From Duganella sp. CF458 (GTDB lineage Bacteria; Pseudomonadota; Gammaproteobacteria; Burkholderiales; Burkholderiaceae_D): a stretch of 64,000 bases of DNA. This document shows, piece after piece, positions 36,301 through 45,322 of this stretch. The notes beneath the pieces are model-generated. The model had not been told where the DNA came from. It did not search any database and saw only the letters and a list, made by a program, of their open reading frames with translations. Made by a program: the position numbers and the translations under genes. Positions within the stretch are counted from its first letter, which is position 1, and each line of letters opens with the position of its first letter. Location: NCBI RefSeq assembly GCF_900113115.1, contig NZ_FOOF01000019.1, positions 1 through 64,000 on the forward strand, read 5' to 3'.

Positions 36301-37286
36301 TGCGTGAGGTTCTTCAGGTTCTGTGCGCGCCAGAATTTGCGCAGGGCGGCTTTGCTGGTGCGGATTTCGGTCCAGCTTTCGCGGCTGGTCAGGATCATTG
36401 CCAGTTCGGTGATGCGGCCGTCGCGCAGCGCGGCCAGCAAGGGGGCGAACCATTCGTGCTCCAGTTGCTGCATCGCGCCAAGCCAGGCGCCCCAGTCGTT
36501 GCCGGCGCCAGCCGGAATCAATTGAGGCAGGATGACACTGCCGCTCCCTCCCGGAGCCGCCGTCACCCCTGGTGTTCCCAGGGCGGCCAGCCAGGACGGG
36601 GCCGCGCCGGCGGCGACCGCAAGGGACTGCGCCGGGGCGCAGGCGGCGGGGGGCGCCGCGCCGCTGGCGCCGCCCCACATCCAGAACGAATTCACCGGGG
36701 CCAGGCCGCGCTGCTGGCGGGCTTCGTTGACGGCATGCTCGTGCCACAGCATCTGGATTTCGTTCTGCAGCTTCTTGAAGGCCAGGGCGGTAGGGCCGAC
36801 AGGCATCCAGTCGGCCAGGTTGCTGCCCATGGCGGCATCCGGCGACGCGGCATCCAGGCCTTGCCAGCCATCCGCGCGCATGAACCAGGTCTCGGCATCG
36901 CCCCAGACCAGTTCGTCGAAATAGGGCTTGGCCAGCTCGAACAGCACGCGCGAATCCGCCTGGTCCAGGCACAGGCGGCGCGCATCCGCCAGGACCAGGT
37001 GGTTGCGGGCGAGCTGGATGTGAACTGGATGGACGATGAACCAAAAGCCTTCCTTCGGCGCCAGTCCAAAGCCTTGCATGACGGCGGCGGCGAGGGCTCC
37101 GCGCTCCTTGGCCAGCCATGCTTCATGCGGCAAGATGCGGTTTTCGTCGCCGCTAACGTGCTTTTTCAGCAAGTTATTGTGTGAGAGTAATGTCGCCAGG
37201 GCGGGCGCCTGCAAGTTGCGGGACAGTTCAGGGGCCAGCTCGGCGGGAGGTAAGGCGAAGGGAAGAACGACGGTCGTGGAAGCCAT
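36297..37286 (-). CDS. Conserved protein upstream of recJ, phosphoglycerate-mutase-like annotation in relatives
   Basis: The 329-residue product (from ATG 37284-37286; a start 11 codons upstream is possible, and no clear ribosome-binding site helps) has LLSHNNLLKKHVSGDENRILPHE, GFWFIVHPVHIQLARNHLVLAD, ETWFMRADGWQGLDAA, SNLADWMPVG and VNSFWMWGGGAS-like VNSFWMWGGA. Related Burkholderiales proteins, also next to recJ, are often labelled cofactor-independent phosphoglycerate mutase-like; I see no catalytic evidence for that here. No signal peptide is visible. Function unknown; coupled to recJ by a four-base overlap. Confidence 0.78.
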   Translation of the reverse strand: MASTTVVLPFALPPAELAPELSRNLQAPALATLLSHNNLLKKHVSGDENRILPHEAWLAKERGALAAAVMQGFGLAPKEGFWFIVHPVHIQLARNHLVLADARRLCLDQADSRVLFELAKPYFDELVWGDAETWFMRADGWQGLDAASPDAAMGSNLADWMPVGPTALAFKKLQNEIQMLWHEHAVNEARQQRGLAPVNSFWMWGGASGAAPPAACAPAQSLAVAAGAAPSWLAALGTPGVTAAPGGSGSVILPQLIPAGAGNDWGAWLGAMQQLEHEWFAPLLAALRDGRITELAMILTSRESWTEIRTSKAALRKFWRAQNLKNLTQ

Positions 37287-37351
37287 GCGGCATTGTAGTG
37301 GAATCTCTTTATATGGCAAACTGCGGGCTTTACTGTGTCAATTTAATAAAA

Positions 37352-38602
37352 ATGCCGTTTGAATGGCTGGTTGGCTTGCGCTACACGCGCGCAGGCAGGC
37401 GCAATGGGCGCAATAGCTTCATCTCCTTCATCTCCGCGATTTCGATGGCAGGCATCGCTCTTGGCGTTACCGCCTTGATCGTGGTGCTGTCCGTCTATAA
37501 CGGCTTCCAGACCGTGGTGACCGAGCGCATGGTGTCGGTGCTGGGCCACGTGGAAGTCTACGAGGTCAGTGGTGCAGGCCTGGGCGATTGGCGCGCGGTC
37601 GCTGCCGACGCCGCCCGTAACCCGCAGGTGAAAGGCGCCGCGCCGTTCGTCGAGATGCAGGGCATGCTGGTGCATGGCGGCGATTTCCTGCGCCCTTCCA
37701 TTGTCCGAGGAGTGCTGCCGGGCGAGGAACCCAAGGTCTCCGATATTGGCAAGCAGATGAAGCAGGGTACGCTCGATGTGCTGCAGCCCGGCGCCTTCCA
37801 TATCATCCTCGGTGCCGAACTGGCACGCGAACTCGAAGTGAAGGTGGGCGACAAGGTGGCGCTGGCACTGGCACAAGGCAATTCCATGTCGAACATGGCG
37901 CCTACCATGCGTTCCTTCACGGTGGCGGGCACTTTCGAGGCCGGCCACAACGAATTCGACGCCGGCCTGGCACTGGTTCACCTGAGCGATGCCCAGGAAT
38001 TGATCAATGCTAGCGGCCCGTATGGACTGCGCCTGCGCCTGCACGATATGCAGAAAGCGCCGGCCGTAGCGGATGAACTGCGCACGGTCATGCCGGGCCG
38101 CCTGGTGATCCGCGACTGGACCAAGCTCAATTCGGCCTGGTTTGCGGCGGTTAAATCGCAAAAGAACATGATGTTCATTATCCTGACCCTGATTATCGCG
38201 GTGGCGGCCTTCAACCTGGTCGCGACGCTGGTGATGACGGTCACCGACAAGCAGGCCGATATCGCGATCCTGCGCACGCTGGGCGCCTCGCCGTTTTCGA
38301 TCATGAAGATATTCGTGGTGCAAGGCGCGCTGGTTGGCGTATGCGGCACCGCCATAGGTGTCGTTTGCGGCGTGCTGGTGGCCCTGAATGTCGGCACGAT
38401 TGTGGGCGGCATTGAGAGCCTGTTCGGCGTGAAATTCCTGTCCCAGCAAATCTATTTCATCAGCGCGGTGCCGTCCGACCTGCGCTGGGGCGATGTCGCC
38501 TCGATCGGCGGTACGTCCCTGTTGCTGGCCCTTGTTTCGACCCTTTATCCAAGCTGGTGGGCCGCCCGTGTAAAACCTGCGGAGGCCCTGCGTTATGAGT
38601 AA
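37352..38602 (+). CDS. lolC: Lipoprotein-releasing ABC transporter permease LolC
   Basis: LolC and LolE with the ATPase LolD extract outer-membrane lipoproteins from the inner membrane and pass them to LolA. The 416-residue product has one N-terminal transmembrane helix (about residues 25-48), a large periplasmic MacB-like domain, and three C-terminal helices with a FtsX domain ([33 protein letters not shown]). I chose ATG 37352 ([14 protein letters not shown]). It ends KPAEALRYE and overlaps the next gene by eight bases. It is strongly similar to its neighbour lolE. Confidence 0.92.
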   Translation: MPFEWLVGLRYTRAGRRNGRNSFISFISAISMAGIALGVTALIVVLSVYNGFQTVVTERMVSVLGHVEVYEVSGAGLGDWRAVAADAARNPQVKGAAPFVEMQGMLVHGGDFLRPSIVRGVLPGEEPKVSDIGKQMKQGTLDVLQPGAFHIILGAELARELEVKVGDKVALALAQGNSMSNMAPTMRSFTVAGTFEAGHNEFDAGLALVHLSDAQELINASGPYGLRLRLHDMQKAPAVADELRTVMPGRLVIRDWTKLNSAWFAAVKSQKNMMFIILTLIIAVAAFNLVATLVMTVTDKQADIAILRTLGASPFSIMKIFVVQGALVGVCGTAIGVVCGVLVALNVGTIVGGIESLFGVKFLSQQIYFISAVPSDLRWGDVASIGGTSLLLALVSTLYPSWWAARVKPAEALRYE

Positions 38603-39857
38603 AAACCTCCCATTCGAATGGATTGTCGGCTTGCGTTATACCCGTGCGGGCAAGCGCAATAGCCGGAATAGCTTCATTTCCTTCATCTCCCTGATTTCGG
38701 TCGGCGGCATTGCGCTCGGTGTGGGCGCCATGATCATCATCCTGTCGGTGATGAACGGCTTCCGCAAGGACGTTACCGGCCGCATGCTGTCGGTGCTGGC
38801 GCACGTGGAAGTGTTCGAGCGCGGCACCAGCTTGCCGAACTGGCAAGACCTGGCCAGGAAGCTGCAAACCAACCCCGAAGTGAAAGGGGTTGCACCGTTC
38901 GTGCAGGCGCAGGCCATGTTGTCGCACGGCGGTGAAGCCCTGCGGCCCGCCGTCGTGCGCGGCGTCCTGCCGGAGGCGGAGCCGAACGTGTCCGACCTGG
39001 CCAAAACCACTCGTTACGGCAGTTTCAACGATTTGCAGCCAGGCGAATTCCGCATCGTGCTGGGGATCGACCTGGCGCGCGCGCTGCAGGTCAACTTGGG
39101 CGATAAAGTGACCATGGTGCTGCCGCAGGGGACTGTAACCCCGGCCGGCATCGTGCCGCGCATGCGCAACTTCACCGTGGCCGGTGTGTTTGTGGCCGGG
39201 CACCAGGAATTCGATGGCGGCATGGCGTTCATCCATATCGAGGATGCCCAGAGACTGTTGCGGCTTGAAGGTCCTGCGGGCCTGCGCCTGCGCCTGGAAG
39301 ACATGCACCGCGCCCCGGAGGTGGCAGGTGAGCTGCAAAAGCTGGTTCCGAAGGAAATGACTGTACGGGATTGGTCAAAACTCAATGCGACCTGGTTCGC
39401 AGCGGTGCAAACTGAGAAACGCATGATGTTCGTGGTGCTGGCGCTGATCGTGGCGGTAGCGGCTTTCAACCTCGTTTCGACCCTGGTCATGACCGTGACG
39501 GACAAACAGGCCGATATCGCCATCCTGCGCACGATTGGCGCTTCGCCGCGCTCGATCCAGAAGATCTTCGTGATCCAGGGCGCGCTGGTAGGCCTGCTCG
39601 GCGCGGCGCTCGGCGTGGCGGGCGGCGTGCTCGTGTCGCTGAATATCGACGTCATCGTTCCATTTATTGAAAACCTCCTGGGAGTGCAGTTCTTGCCTAA
39701 AGATATTTACACAATCAGCTCTGTGCCATCGGACATGCACTGGCCCGATGTCGGCGTGATCGGCGTGGTAGCCGTGCTGCTGGCGTTTGTGGCGACCTTG
39801 TACCCGAGCCGCTGGGCGGCCAACGTCAAACCTGCGGAGGCACTGCGCTATGAGTAA
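38595..39857 (+). CDS. lolE: Lipoprotein-releasing ABC transporter permease LolE
   Basis: This 420-residue tandem paralogue of lolC has the same opening ([21 protein letters not shown]), periplasmic domain and FtsX-type C-terminus ([20 protein letters not shown]), and also ends KPAEALRYE. It overlaps lolC and lolD by eight bases each. In E. coli LolC binds LolA and LolE binds the substrate lipoprotein; which of the two genes here plays which part cannot be decided from sequence, so the C/E names follow gene order only. Confidence 0.9.
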   Translation: MSKNLPFEWIVGLRYTRAGKRNSRNSFISFISLISVGGIALGVGAMIIILSVMNGFRKDVTGRMLSVLAHVEVFERGTSLPNWQDLARKLQTNPEVKGVAPFVQAQAMLSHGGEALRPAVVRGVLPEAEPNVSDLAKTTRYGSFNDLQPGEFRIVLGIDLARALQVNLGDKVTMVLPQGTVTPAGIVPRMRNFTVAGVFVAGHQEFDGGMAFIHIEDAQRLLRLEGPAGLRLRLEDMHRAPEVAGELQKLVPKEMTVRDWSKLNATWFAAVQTEKRMMFVVLALIVAVAAFNLVSTLVMTVTDKQADIAILRTIGASPRSIQKIFVIQGALVGLLGAALGVAGGVLVSLNIDVIVPFIENLLGVQFLPKDIYTISSVPSDMHWPDVGVIGVVAVLLAFVATLYPSRWAANVKPAEALRYE

Positions 39858-40527
39858 TGTGCTGAGCTGCCGCGACCTCGGCAAGACCTTCGCCCAAGGC
39901 AATTACAAGGTCAAGGTACTGGAAAAGATCAACCTGTCGGTGGCGCGCGGTGAGCGCGTGGCGATTGTCGGGGCTTCCGGTTCCGGCAAATCGACCTTGC
40001 TGCACCTGCTAGGCGGCCTGGATACGCCGAGCGATGGCAACGTGGTCTTGAAAGGCAGCGATTTCGCGTCGATGAGCGAGGCGGCGCGCGGCGACTTGCG
40101 CAATCGTGAACTGGGCTTTGTCTACCAGTTCCACCACCTGCTGCCGGAATTTTCGGCACTGGACAATGTGGCGATGCCGTTGCTGATCCGTCGCACCAGG
40201 CGCGCGGAAGCGGAGCGGCAAGCACGTGAAATGCTGGCGCGCGTGGGCCTCGAAAAGCGCGTGACCCACGTGCCGGGCGAACTGTCCGGCGGCGAACGGC
40301 AGCGCGTCGCCCTGGCCAGGGCCCTGGTGACGCAACCGGCCTGCGTGCTGGCCGATGAACCGACCGGCAACCTGGATCACTCGACGGCCGAGAAAGTGTT
40401 CGACCTGATGCTCGAGCTGTCGCGCACCCTGGGTACGGCCTTCATCATCGTCACCCACGACGCCAGCCTGGCCGAGCGCTGCGACCGCATGCTGCGCCTG
40501 ACTGACGAAGGCCTGAATCCTGCCTGA
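39850..40527 (+). CDS. lolD: Lipoprotein-releasing ABC transporter ATPase LolD
   Basis: LolD powers the LolCE permease. From ATG 39850, which overlaps the lolE stop, it has 225 residues. It has Walker [13 protein letters not shown], the Q-loop region in [17 protein letters not shown] (a LolD hallmark), the signature [15 protein letters not shown], Walker [12 protein letters not shown] and the switch histidine in IIVTHD. It completes a compact lolC-lolE-lolD operon and tatD follows 10 bases later. Confidence 0.96.
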   Translation: MSNVLSCRDLGKTFAQGNYKVKVLEKINLSVARGERVAIVGASGSGKSTLLHLLGGLDTPSDGNVVLKGSDFASMSEAARGDLRNRELGFVYQFHHLLPEFSALDNVAMPLLIRRTRRAEAERQAREMLARVGLEKRVTHVPGELSGGERQRVALARALVTQPACVLADEPTGNLDHSTAEKVFDLMLELSRTLGTAFIIVTHDASLAERCDRMLRLTDEGLNPA

Positions 40528-40537
40528 GGACCGTGCC

Positions 40538-41341
40538 ATGTGGACCGATACCCATTGCCACCTTGACGCCCACGAATTCGGCGACCAGGCGCTGACGCTG
40601 GCTGCCCGGGCGCAGGAACGCGGCGTGGGGATCGTGGTGATTCCGGCCGTCGATCGGGCCAATTTTGCCGTGGTGCGCGAGCTGGCGCACCAGGCTCCCA
40701 ATGCCTGCTACGGGCTGGGCATCCATCCGATCTACGTGCCGCATGCCGTGGAGGACGACCTGGACTTCATGCGCGAAGCCGTGGCGCAGGCGATGCACGA
40801 TCCGCGCTTCGTGGCGATCGGTGAGATCGGCCTGGATTTCTTCATTCCCATGCTGGCCGAGCCGGAGATGCGCGAGAAGCAGGTGTTCTTCCTGCGTGAA
40901 CAGCTCAAGATCGCGCGGGATTTCGACTTGCCGGTGCTGTGCCATGTGCGCAAGTCGCAGGACCAGGTGCTGAAGCACGTGCGCCAGCTTGGGCCCGCGG
41001 GAGGCATCGCGCACGCGTTCAACGGCAGCTTTCAGCAAGCGCAGGCCTATATCGATGCCGGTTTCAAGCTCGGGTTCGGCGGCAACCTGACATTTACGCG
41101 CGCGCTGCAGATCCGTCGCCTGGCGGCTGAATTGCCCCTGTCTTCCATCGTGGTCGAGACGGATGCGCCGGATATCGCCCCTTCCTGGGTGCATCCGGGC
41201 GTGAATACGCCGGCCGAGGTGGCCGGCATCGGCGAGGCACTGGCCGGACTGCGCGGCGAGGACCCGGTGGCGGTTGCGGCGGCGACTACCGGGAATGCTT
41301 TGGATGTGATGCCGCGCTTGCGGGCCTTGATGCCCGCCTGA
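40538..41341 (+). CDS. tatD: TatD-family metal-dependent hydrolase (putative deoxyribonuclease)
   Basis: The 267-residue TIM-barrel protein has the TatD motifs: TDTHCHLD with the HxH metal ligands, GIHPIYV, AIGEIGLDFF with the bridging Glu, LPVLCHVRKS and AHAFNGS histidines, and IVVETDAPDIAP with the catalytic Asp. TatD enzymes are cytoplasmic 3'-5' exonucleases or DNases acting in DNA repair and turnover. It follows lolD by 10 bases and precedes comEC by 25. Confidence 0.9.
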   Translation: MWTDTHCHLDAHEFGDQALTLAARAQERGVGIVVIPAVDRANFAVVRELAHQAPNACYGLGIHPIYVPHAVEDDLDFMREAVAQAMHDPRFVAIGEIGLDFFIPMLAEPEMREKQVFFLREQLKIARDFDLPVLCHVRKSQDQVLKHVRQLGPAGGIAHAFNGSFQQAQAYIDAGFKLGFGGNLTFTRALQIRRLAAELPLSSIVVETDAPDIAPSWVHPGVNTPAEVAGIGEALAGLRGEDPVAVAAATTGNALDVMPRLRALMPA

Positions 41342-41366
41342 CCGGACAGCCCGCCGGGGAGGGGAG

Positions 41367-43808
41367 ATGCGCTGCGCCATCCTCGGCCTGATCGGCGGCG
41401 TCGCCTGGCTCCAGGCGCAGCCGGTTTTGCCGAGTGCGGGCATCCAACTGGCCTGCGCGCTGGCCGCAGCATTGGCCGCAGCCTTGGCCGCCTTCGCCGC
41501 TGCGCGCGTTGAACGGCGCGCGCTCGCTGTCCTTCGCGCGGGCCTTGCAGTCGCGGCGGGGGCGTTGGCGGGTTTCGCCTGGGCCGCCTTCATCGCGCAA
41601 GGCGCGCTGTCCAAGGAACTGGCGAAGGCCGACGAGGGCAGGGACTTCGACATCGTCGGCACCATCGACAGCCTGCCAAGCCGGCAGGACAACAGCATAC
41701 GCTTCAATTTTTCCGTTGAGTCGCCATCGGATGTGCCTCCGCGCATCGTGCTGTCCTGGTATTCCGGCGCGCGGGCAGGCAATCGTGCGCCGCCGCCCGA
41801 ATTGCTGCCGGGCGAGCGCTGGCGCTTGAAAGTGCGCGTGCAACGGCCGCATGGCAACGCCAACCCGTTCGGTTTCGACTACGAATTGTGGCTGTTGGAG
41901 CAGGGCATCCGCGCCACCGGATACGTGCGCGCCGAGGGCCGTAACGAGCGCCTGTCCGCCTTTGTGCCGACACCGCACAATGTCGTCGAACATATGCGTC
42001 ATGCAATCCGGGAGCATATCAACGCCGCTTTGCCCGATGCGCGCTATGCCGGGGTGATCGCCGCGCTGGCGATGGGCGATCAGCGCGGCATCACGCAGCA
42101 GGACTGGCAGGTCTTCAGCCGGACGGGCATTTCCCACCTCGTTTCCATTTCGGGCCTGCACATCACCATGATCGCCGGCCTGGTGGCTTGGCTGGTGGGC
42201 TGGCTCTGGCGCAAATCGTTCTTCATGCCGGAATGGCAGTTGCCTTTGCTGCTGCCGGCAGCGCGGCTGGCGGTGATTGCGGGCTTCCTGGCTGCCTGGG
42301 GATATGTTGCGCTGGCGGGATTCGGCGTACCGGCGCAGCGCACCTTGTACATGCTGGCGGTGGTGGCGCTTGCAGTCTGGCTGGACCGGCTGTCGGCGAT
42401 TTCGCATGTGCTGGCGCTGGCGGCAGGCGTTGTGGTGATCCTCGATCCTTGGGCCGTGATGTGGCCCGGGTTCTGGTTGTCGTTCGGGGCAGTTGCAGCG
42501 ATCCTGTACGCGACGGTCGGCAGGATGGCGCAGGCCGGCGCGGCGGAGGATGCGCCGGCGGGCACCCGGCGGCACGCAGCATGGCTCAACCGCCTGCGCG
42601 ACAACCTGCGCCTGGCCGCCGTAACGCAGCTCGCGGTAACGGTCGGCCTTGTCCCGCTGACAATGCTGCTTTTTTCGCAAGTATCGATCGTCAGTCCGCT
42701 GGCGAACGCCATCGCGATCCCCGTTATCAGCCTGCTGGTGACGCCGCTGGCATTGGCAGGCAGCGTGCTGCCGCACCCATTGGCCGCACCTGTGCTGCGA
42801 TGCGCCCACTGGCTGCTGGAGGCCTTGCTCGACCTGCTGCATTGGATGTCCGCCCAGCCATTGGTGGTCTGGTCCGCGCCAACGCCAAGCGGGCCGGTAT
42901 TCGCCTTCGCCCTGGCGGGAACCGCCTGGATGCTGGCCCCGCGCGGCTGGCCGCTGCGCTGGCTCGGACTCGCGTGCTGGCTGCCGCTGCTGTCGGCGCA
43001 GCCGGACAGCCCGCCGCCCGGCGTATTGCGCGCCATCGCCTTCGACGTCGGACAGGGCATGGCCATCCTGATAGAAACAAACAAGCACCGCCTGCTGTAC
43101 GATACCGGCCCGGCCTACACGCCGGAATCCAACGGCGGCAACCGCGTGATCCTGCCATACCTGCGGGCGCGCGGCATCAATACGCTGGACGGCATGATCG
43201 TCACCCACAGCGATAGCGATCATTCCGGTGGCGCACTGGCGATCCTGCGCGACATCCGCACCGGCTGGGTGTTGTCTTCGCTGCCGGCGGGCCACCCGAT
43301 CGCGCAAGCAGCGGCCCTGCACACACATTGCATCGCCGGCCAGGCGTGGGAGTGGGACGGCATCCGCTTCGAAATGCTGCACCCCACTGCGGCAAGCTAC
43401 GATGACCCAAGCCTGAAGCCCAATGCACGCGGCTGCACGCTGCGCATCGCCACCAGAAACGGCAGCATGCTTCTGCCGGCCGACATCGAAGCGGCGCAGG
43501 AGGCTGCGCTGGTAGCGGCCATGCCCGAACAGCTGCGCGCCGGAACGCTCCTGGTGCCACACCACGGCAGCGGCACCTCATCGACCCCCGCCTTCCTGGC
43601 CGCGGTGCAGCCGGAACATGGAATTTTCCAGCTCGGCTACCGCAACCGCTACCACCACCCGCGTGCCGACGTGCTGCAACGCTACGTCGAACTGGGCGCC
43701 GGTATCTGGCGCACCGACCAATCCGGGGCCATTTCAATCGAAATCGGCGCTACGCAACGGCTCACCGCCTACCGCCAGCTGCATGCCCGCTACTGGCATG
43801 GCCGCTAA
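41367..43808 (+). CDS. comEC: DNA internalisation competence protein ComEC/Rec2
   Basis: ComEC forms the inner-membrane channel that takes up single-stranded DNA during natural transformation. The 813-residue product has N-terminal membrane helices, a soluble OB-like DUF4131 segment (about residues 80-200), and the Competence transmembrane domain with GISHLVSISGLHITMIAGLV. A C-terminal metallo-beta-lactamase domain follows: FDVGQGMAILIET, VTHSDSDHSGG, VPHHGSGTSS. All metal-binding motifs appear intact. Start ATG 41367 lies behind GGGGAGGGGAG. Other competence genes are not in the window. Confidence 0.95.
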   Translation: MRCAILGLIGGVAWLQAQPVLPSAGIQLACALAAALAAALAAFAAARVERRALAVLRAGLAVAAGALAGFAWAAFIAQGALSKELAKADEGRDFDIVGTIDSLPSRQDNSIRFNFSVESPSDVPPRIVLSWYSGARAGNRAPPPELLPGERWRLKVRVQRPHGNANPFGFDYELWLLEQGIRATGYVRAEGRNERLSAFVPTPHNVVEHMRHAIREHINAALPDARYAGVIAALAMGDQRGITQQDWQVFSRTGISHLVSISGLHITMIAGLVAWLVGWLWRKSFFMPEWQLPLLLPAARLAVIAGFLAAWGYVALAGFGVPAQRTLYMLAVVALAVWLDRLSAISHVLALAAGVVVILDPWAVMWPGFWLSFGAVAAILYATVGRMAQAGAAEDAPAGTRRHAAWLNRLRDNLRLAAVTQLAVTVGLVPLTMLLFSQVSIVSPLANAIAIPVISLLVTPLALAGSVLPHPLAAPVLRCAHWLLEALLDLLHWMSAQPLVVWSAPTPSGPVFAFALAGTAWMLAPRGWPLRWLGLACWLPLLSAQPDSPPPGVLRAIAFDVGQGMAILIETNKHRLLYDTGPAYTPESNGGNRVILPYLRARGINTLDGMIVTHSDSDHSGGALAILRDIRTGWVLSSLPAGHPIAQAAALHTHCIAGQAWEWDGIRFEMLHPTAASYDDPSLKPNARGCTLRIATRNGSMLLPADIEAAQEAALVAAMPEQLRAGTLLVPHHGSGTSSTPAFLAAVQPEHGIFQLGYRNRYHHPRADVLQRYVELGAGIWRTDQSGAISIEIGATQRLTAYRQLHARYWHGR

Positions 43809-43871
43809 ACCTGAGCGATAATTAGAAGATTTGTACGAAACACTAGTTGCCATTGCTTTTAGAATAAGTTG

Positions 43872-44711
43872 ATGACGAAACCGAAAGTCCATTTCGCGCA
43901 CGCGAACAGTTATCCCGCAGGGACCTACCGCCAATTCTTCGAGTACCTCGGCCAGGATTTCGAAGTGCAGGCGCTCGACATGCACGGCCATAACCCGCGC
44001 TACCCGGTGGAAGACGGCTGGGCCAAGCTGGTGGAGGAACTGATCGCCGAGCTGGAATCGCGCTACCGCAAAGAACCGGTGATCCTGGTCGGGCACTCCC
44101 TGGGCGGGCTGCTTAGCCTGATGGCTGCCGCCCAGCGCCCGGAACTGGTACGTTGCGTGGTCATGCTCGATTCCCCGGTGGTTGCCGGATGGCGTGCCAA
44201 GGTATGGCGCCTGTTCAAGGGTACCCGTTTCTCGGACCGCTATTCCCCGGCGCGCTTCTCGGTCAAGCGCCGCAACGTCTGGCCAAGCCACAAGGAAGCG
44301 CTGCGCCACTTCGCCAGCAAGGAAATGTTCGGCGCCTGGGCCCCCGGGGTCTTGCTCGATTACCTGGAGCACGGCCTGGTCGATCACCCGGAAGGCGTGC
44401 AATTGCGCTTCAGCCGCGATACCGAAACCGCCATTTACCGCAGCCTGCCGCACCATATCGGCACGCTGGTCAAAGGGGAGTTCCCGGTTCCCGTCGCTTA
44501 CGTCGCGGGCGATAACTCGGTGGAAAACCGCCAGGCTGGCCTGGAGCATACCCGCCAGCTGGTTGGCCGCAACTTCCGCATGATGCGCGGCTCCCATCTG
44601 TTCCCGATGGAGATGCCGCGGCAAGCGGCTGAAATGACGCGCGACGTGATCCGCCAGATGCTCGGGAGAGAGCTCCAGGCCGGCGAAGCGCCCCAGCGCA
44701 TGCGCGCCTGA
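43872..44711 (+). CDS. Alpha/beta-hydrolase
   Basis: The 279-residue protein is an alpha/beta-hydrolase. HAHANSYPAG near the N-terminus resembles the oxyanion region, VGHSLGGLLSLMAAA carries the nucleophilic serine, and GSHLFPMEMPR supplies the histidine; a likely acid is in YVAGDNSVE. No signal peptide is seen. I chose ATG 43872 rather than the TTG just before it. The substrate (ester, haloalkane or peroxide) cannot be named. It is followed by dcd after a 41-base gap. Confidence 0.85.
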   Translation: MTKPKVHFAHANSYPAGTYRQFFEYLGQDFEVQALDMHGHNPRYPVEDGWAKLVEELIAELESRYRKEPVILVGHSLGGLLSLMAAAQRPELVRCVVMLDSPVVAGWRAKVWRLFKGTRFSDRYSPARFSVKRRNVWPSHKEALRHFASKEMFGAWAPGVLLDYLEHGLVDHPEGVQLRFSRDTETAIYRSLPHHIGTLVKGEFPVPVAYVAGDNSVENRQAGLEHTRQLVGRNFRMMRGSHLFPMEMPRQAAEMTRDVIRQMLGRELQAGEAPQRMRA

Positions 44712-44752
44712 TGTAAAATCCGCACCATTATTTAAACCAGAAAGCACCTGCG

Positions 44753-45319
44753 ATGACGATTAAAAGCGACAAATGGATACGCCGCATGGCGGAACAACAC
44801 GGCATGATCGAACCGTACGAGCCCGGCCAGGTACGTGCCGTGGACGGCCGCAAAGTGATTTCCTACGGCACTTCCTCCTACGGCTACGACATTCGCTGCG
44901 CCGACGAATTCAAGGTGTTCACCAACATCAACAGCACCATCGTCGACCCGAAAAACTTCGATTCGAACTCCTTCGTCGACGTGAAGAGCGATGTCTGCAT
45001 CATTCCTCCGAACTCCTTCGCACTGGCCCGCACCATCGAGTACTTCCGCATTCCGCGCAACGTGCTGACCGTTTGCCTGGGCAAATCGACCTATGCGCGC
45101 TGCGGCATCATCGTCAACGTGACCCCGTTCGAGCCTGAGTGGGAAGGTTATGTGACCCTGGAGTTCTCGAATACCACCCCGCTGCCGGCCAAGATCTACG
45201 CTGGCGAAGGCTGCGCCCAGGTGCTGTTCTTCGAAAGCGACGAAATCTGCGAAACCTCGTACAAAGACCGCAACGGCAAGTACCAGGGCCAGCACGGCGT
45301 GACCCTGCCGAAGGCTTGA
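44753..45319 (+). CDS. dcd: dCTP deaminase
   Basis: Dcd converts dCTP to dUTP for thymidylate synthesis. The 188-residue product has [34 protein letters not shown], the catalytic-loop region [23 protein letters not shown] with the active-site Glu, and the closing [14 protein letters not shown]. Length and motifs match proteobacterial Dcd. It converges on the cpxA-like gene with only three bases between the stops. Confidence 0.97.
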   Translation: MTIKSDKWIRRMAEQHGMIEPYEPGQVRAVDGRKVISYGTSSYGYDIRCADEFKVFTNINSTIVDPKNFDSNSFVDVKSDVCIIPPNSFALARTIEYFRIPRNVLTVCLGKSTYARCGIIVNVTPFEPEWEGYVTLEFSNTTPLPAKIYAGEGCAQVLFFESDEICETSYKDRNGKYQGQHGVTLPKA

Positions 45320-45322
45320 TCG

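Noticed and set aside
36301-37119. N-terminal extension of recJ to 837 residues
   Set aside because: It runs through the upstream coupled gene in another frame; the ATGA overlap and RecJ length support ATG 36300.
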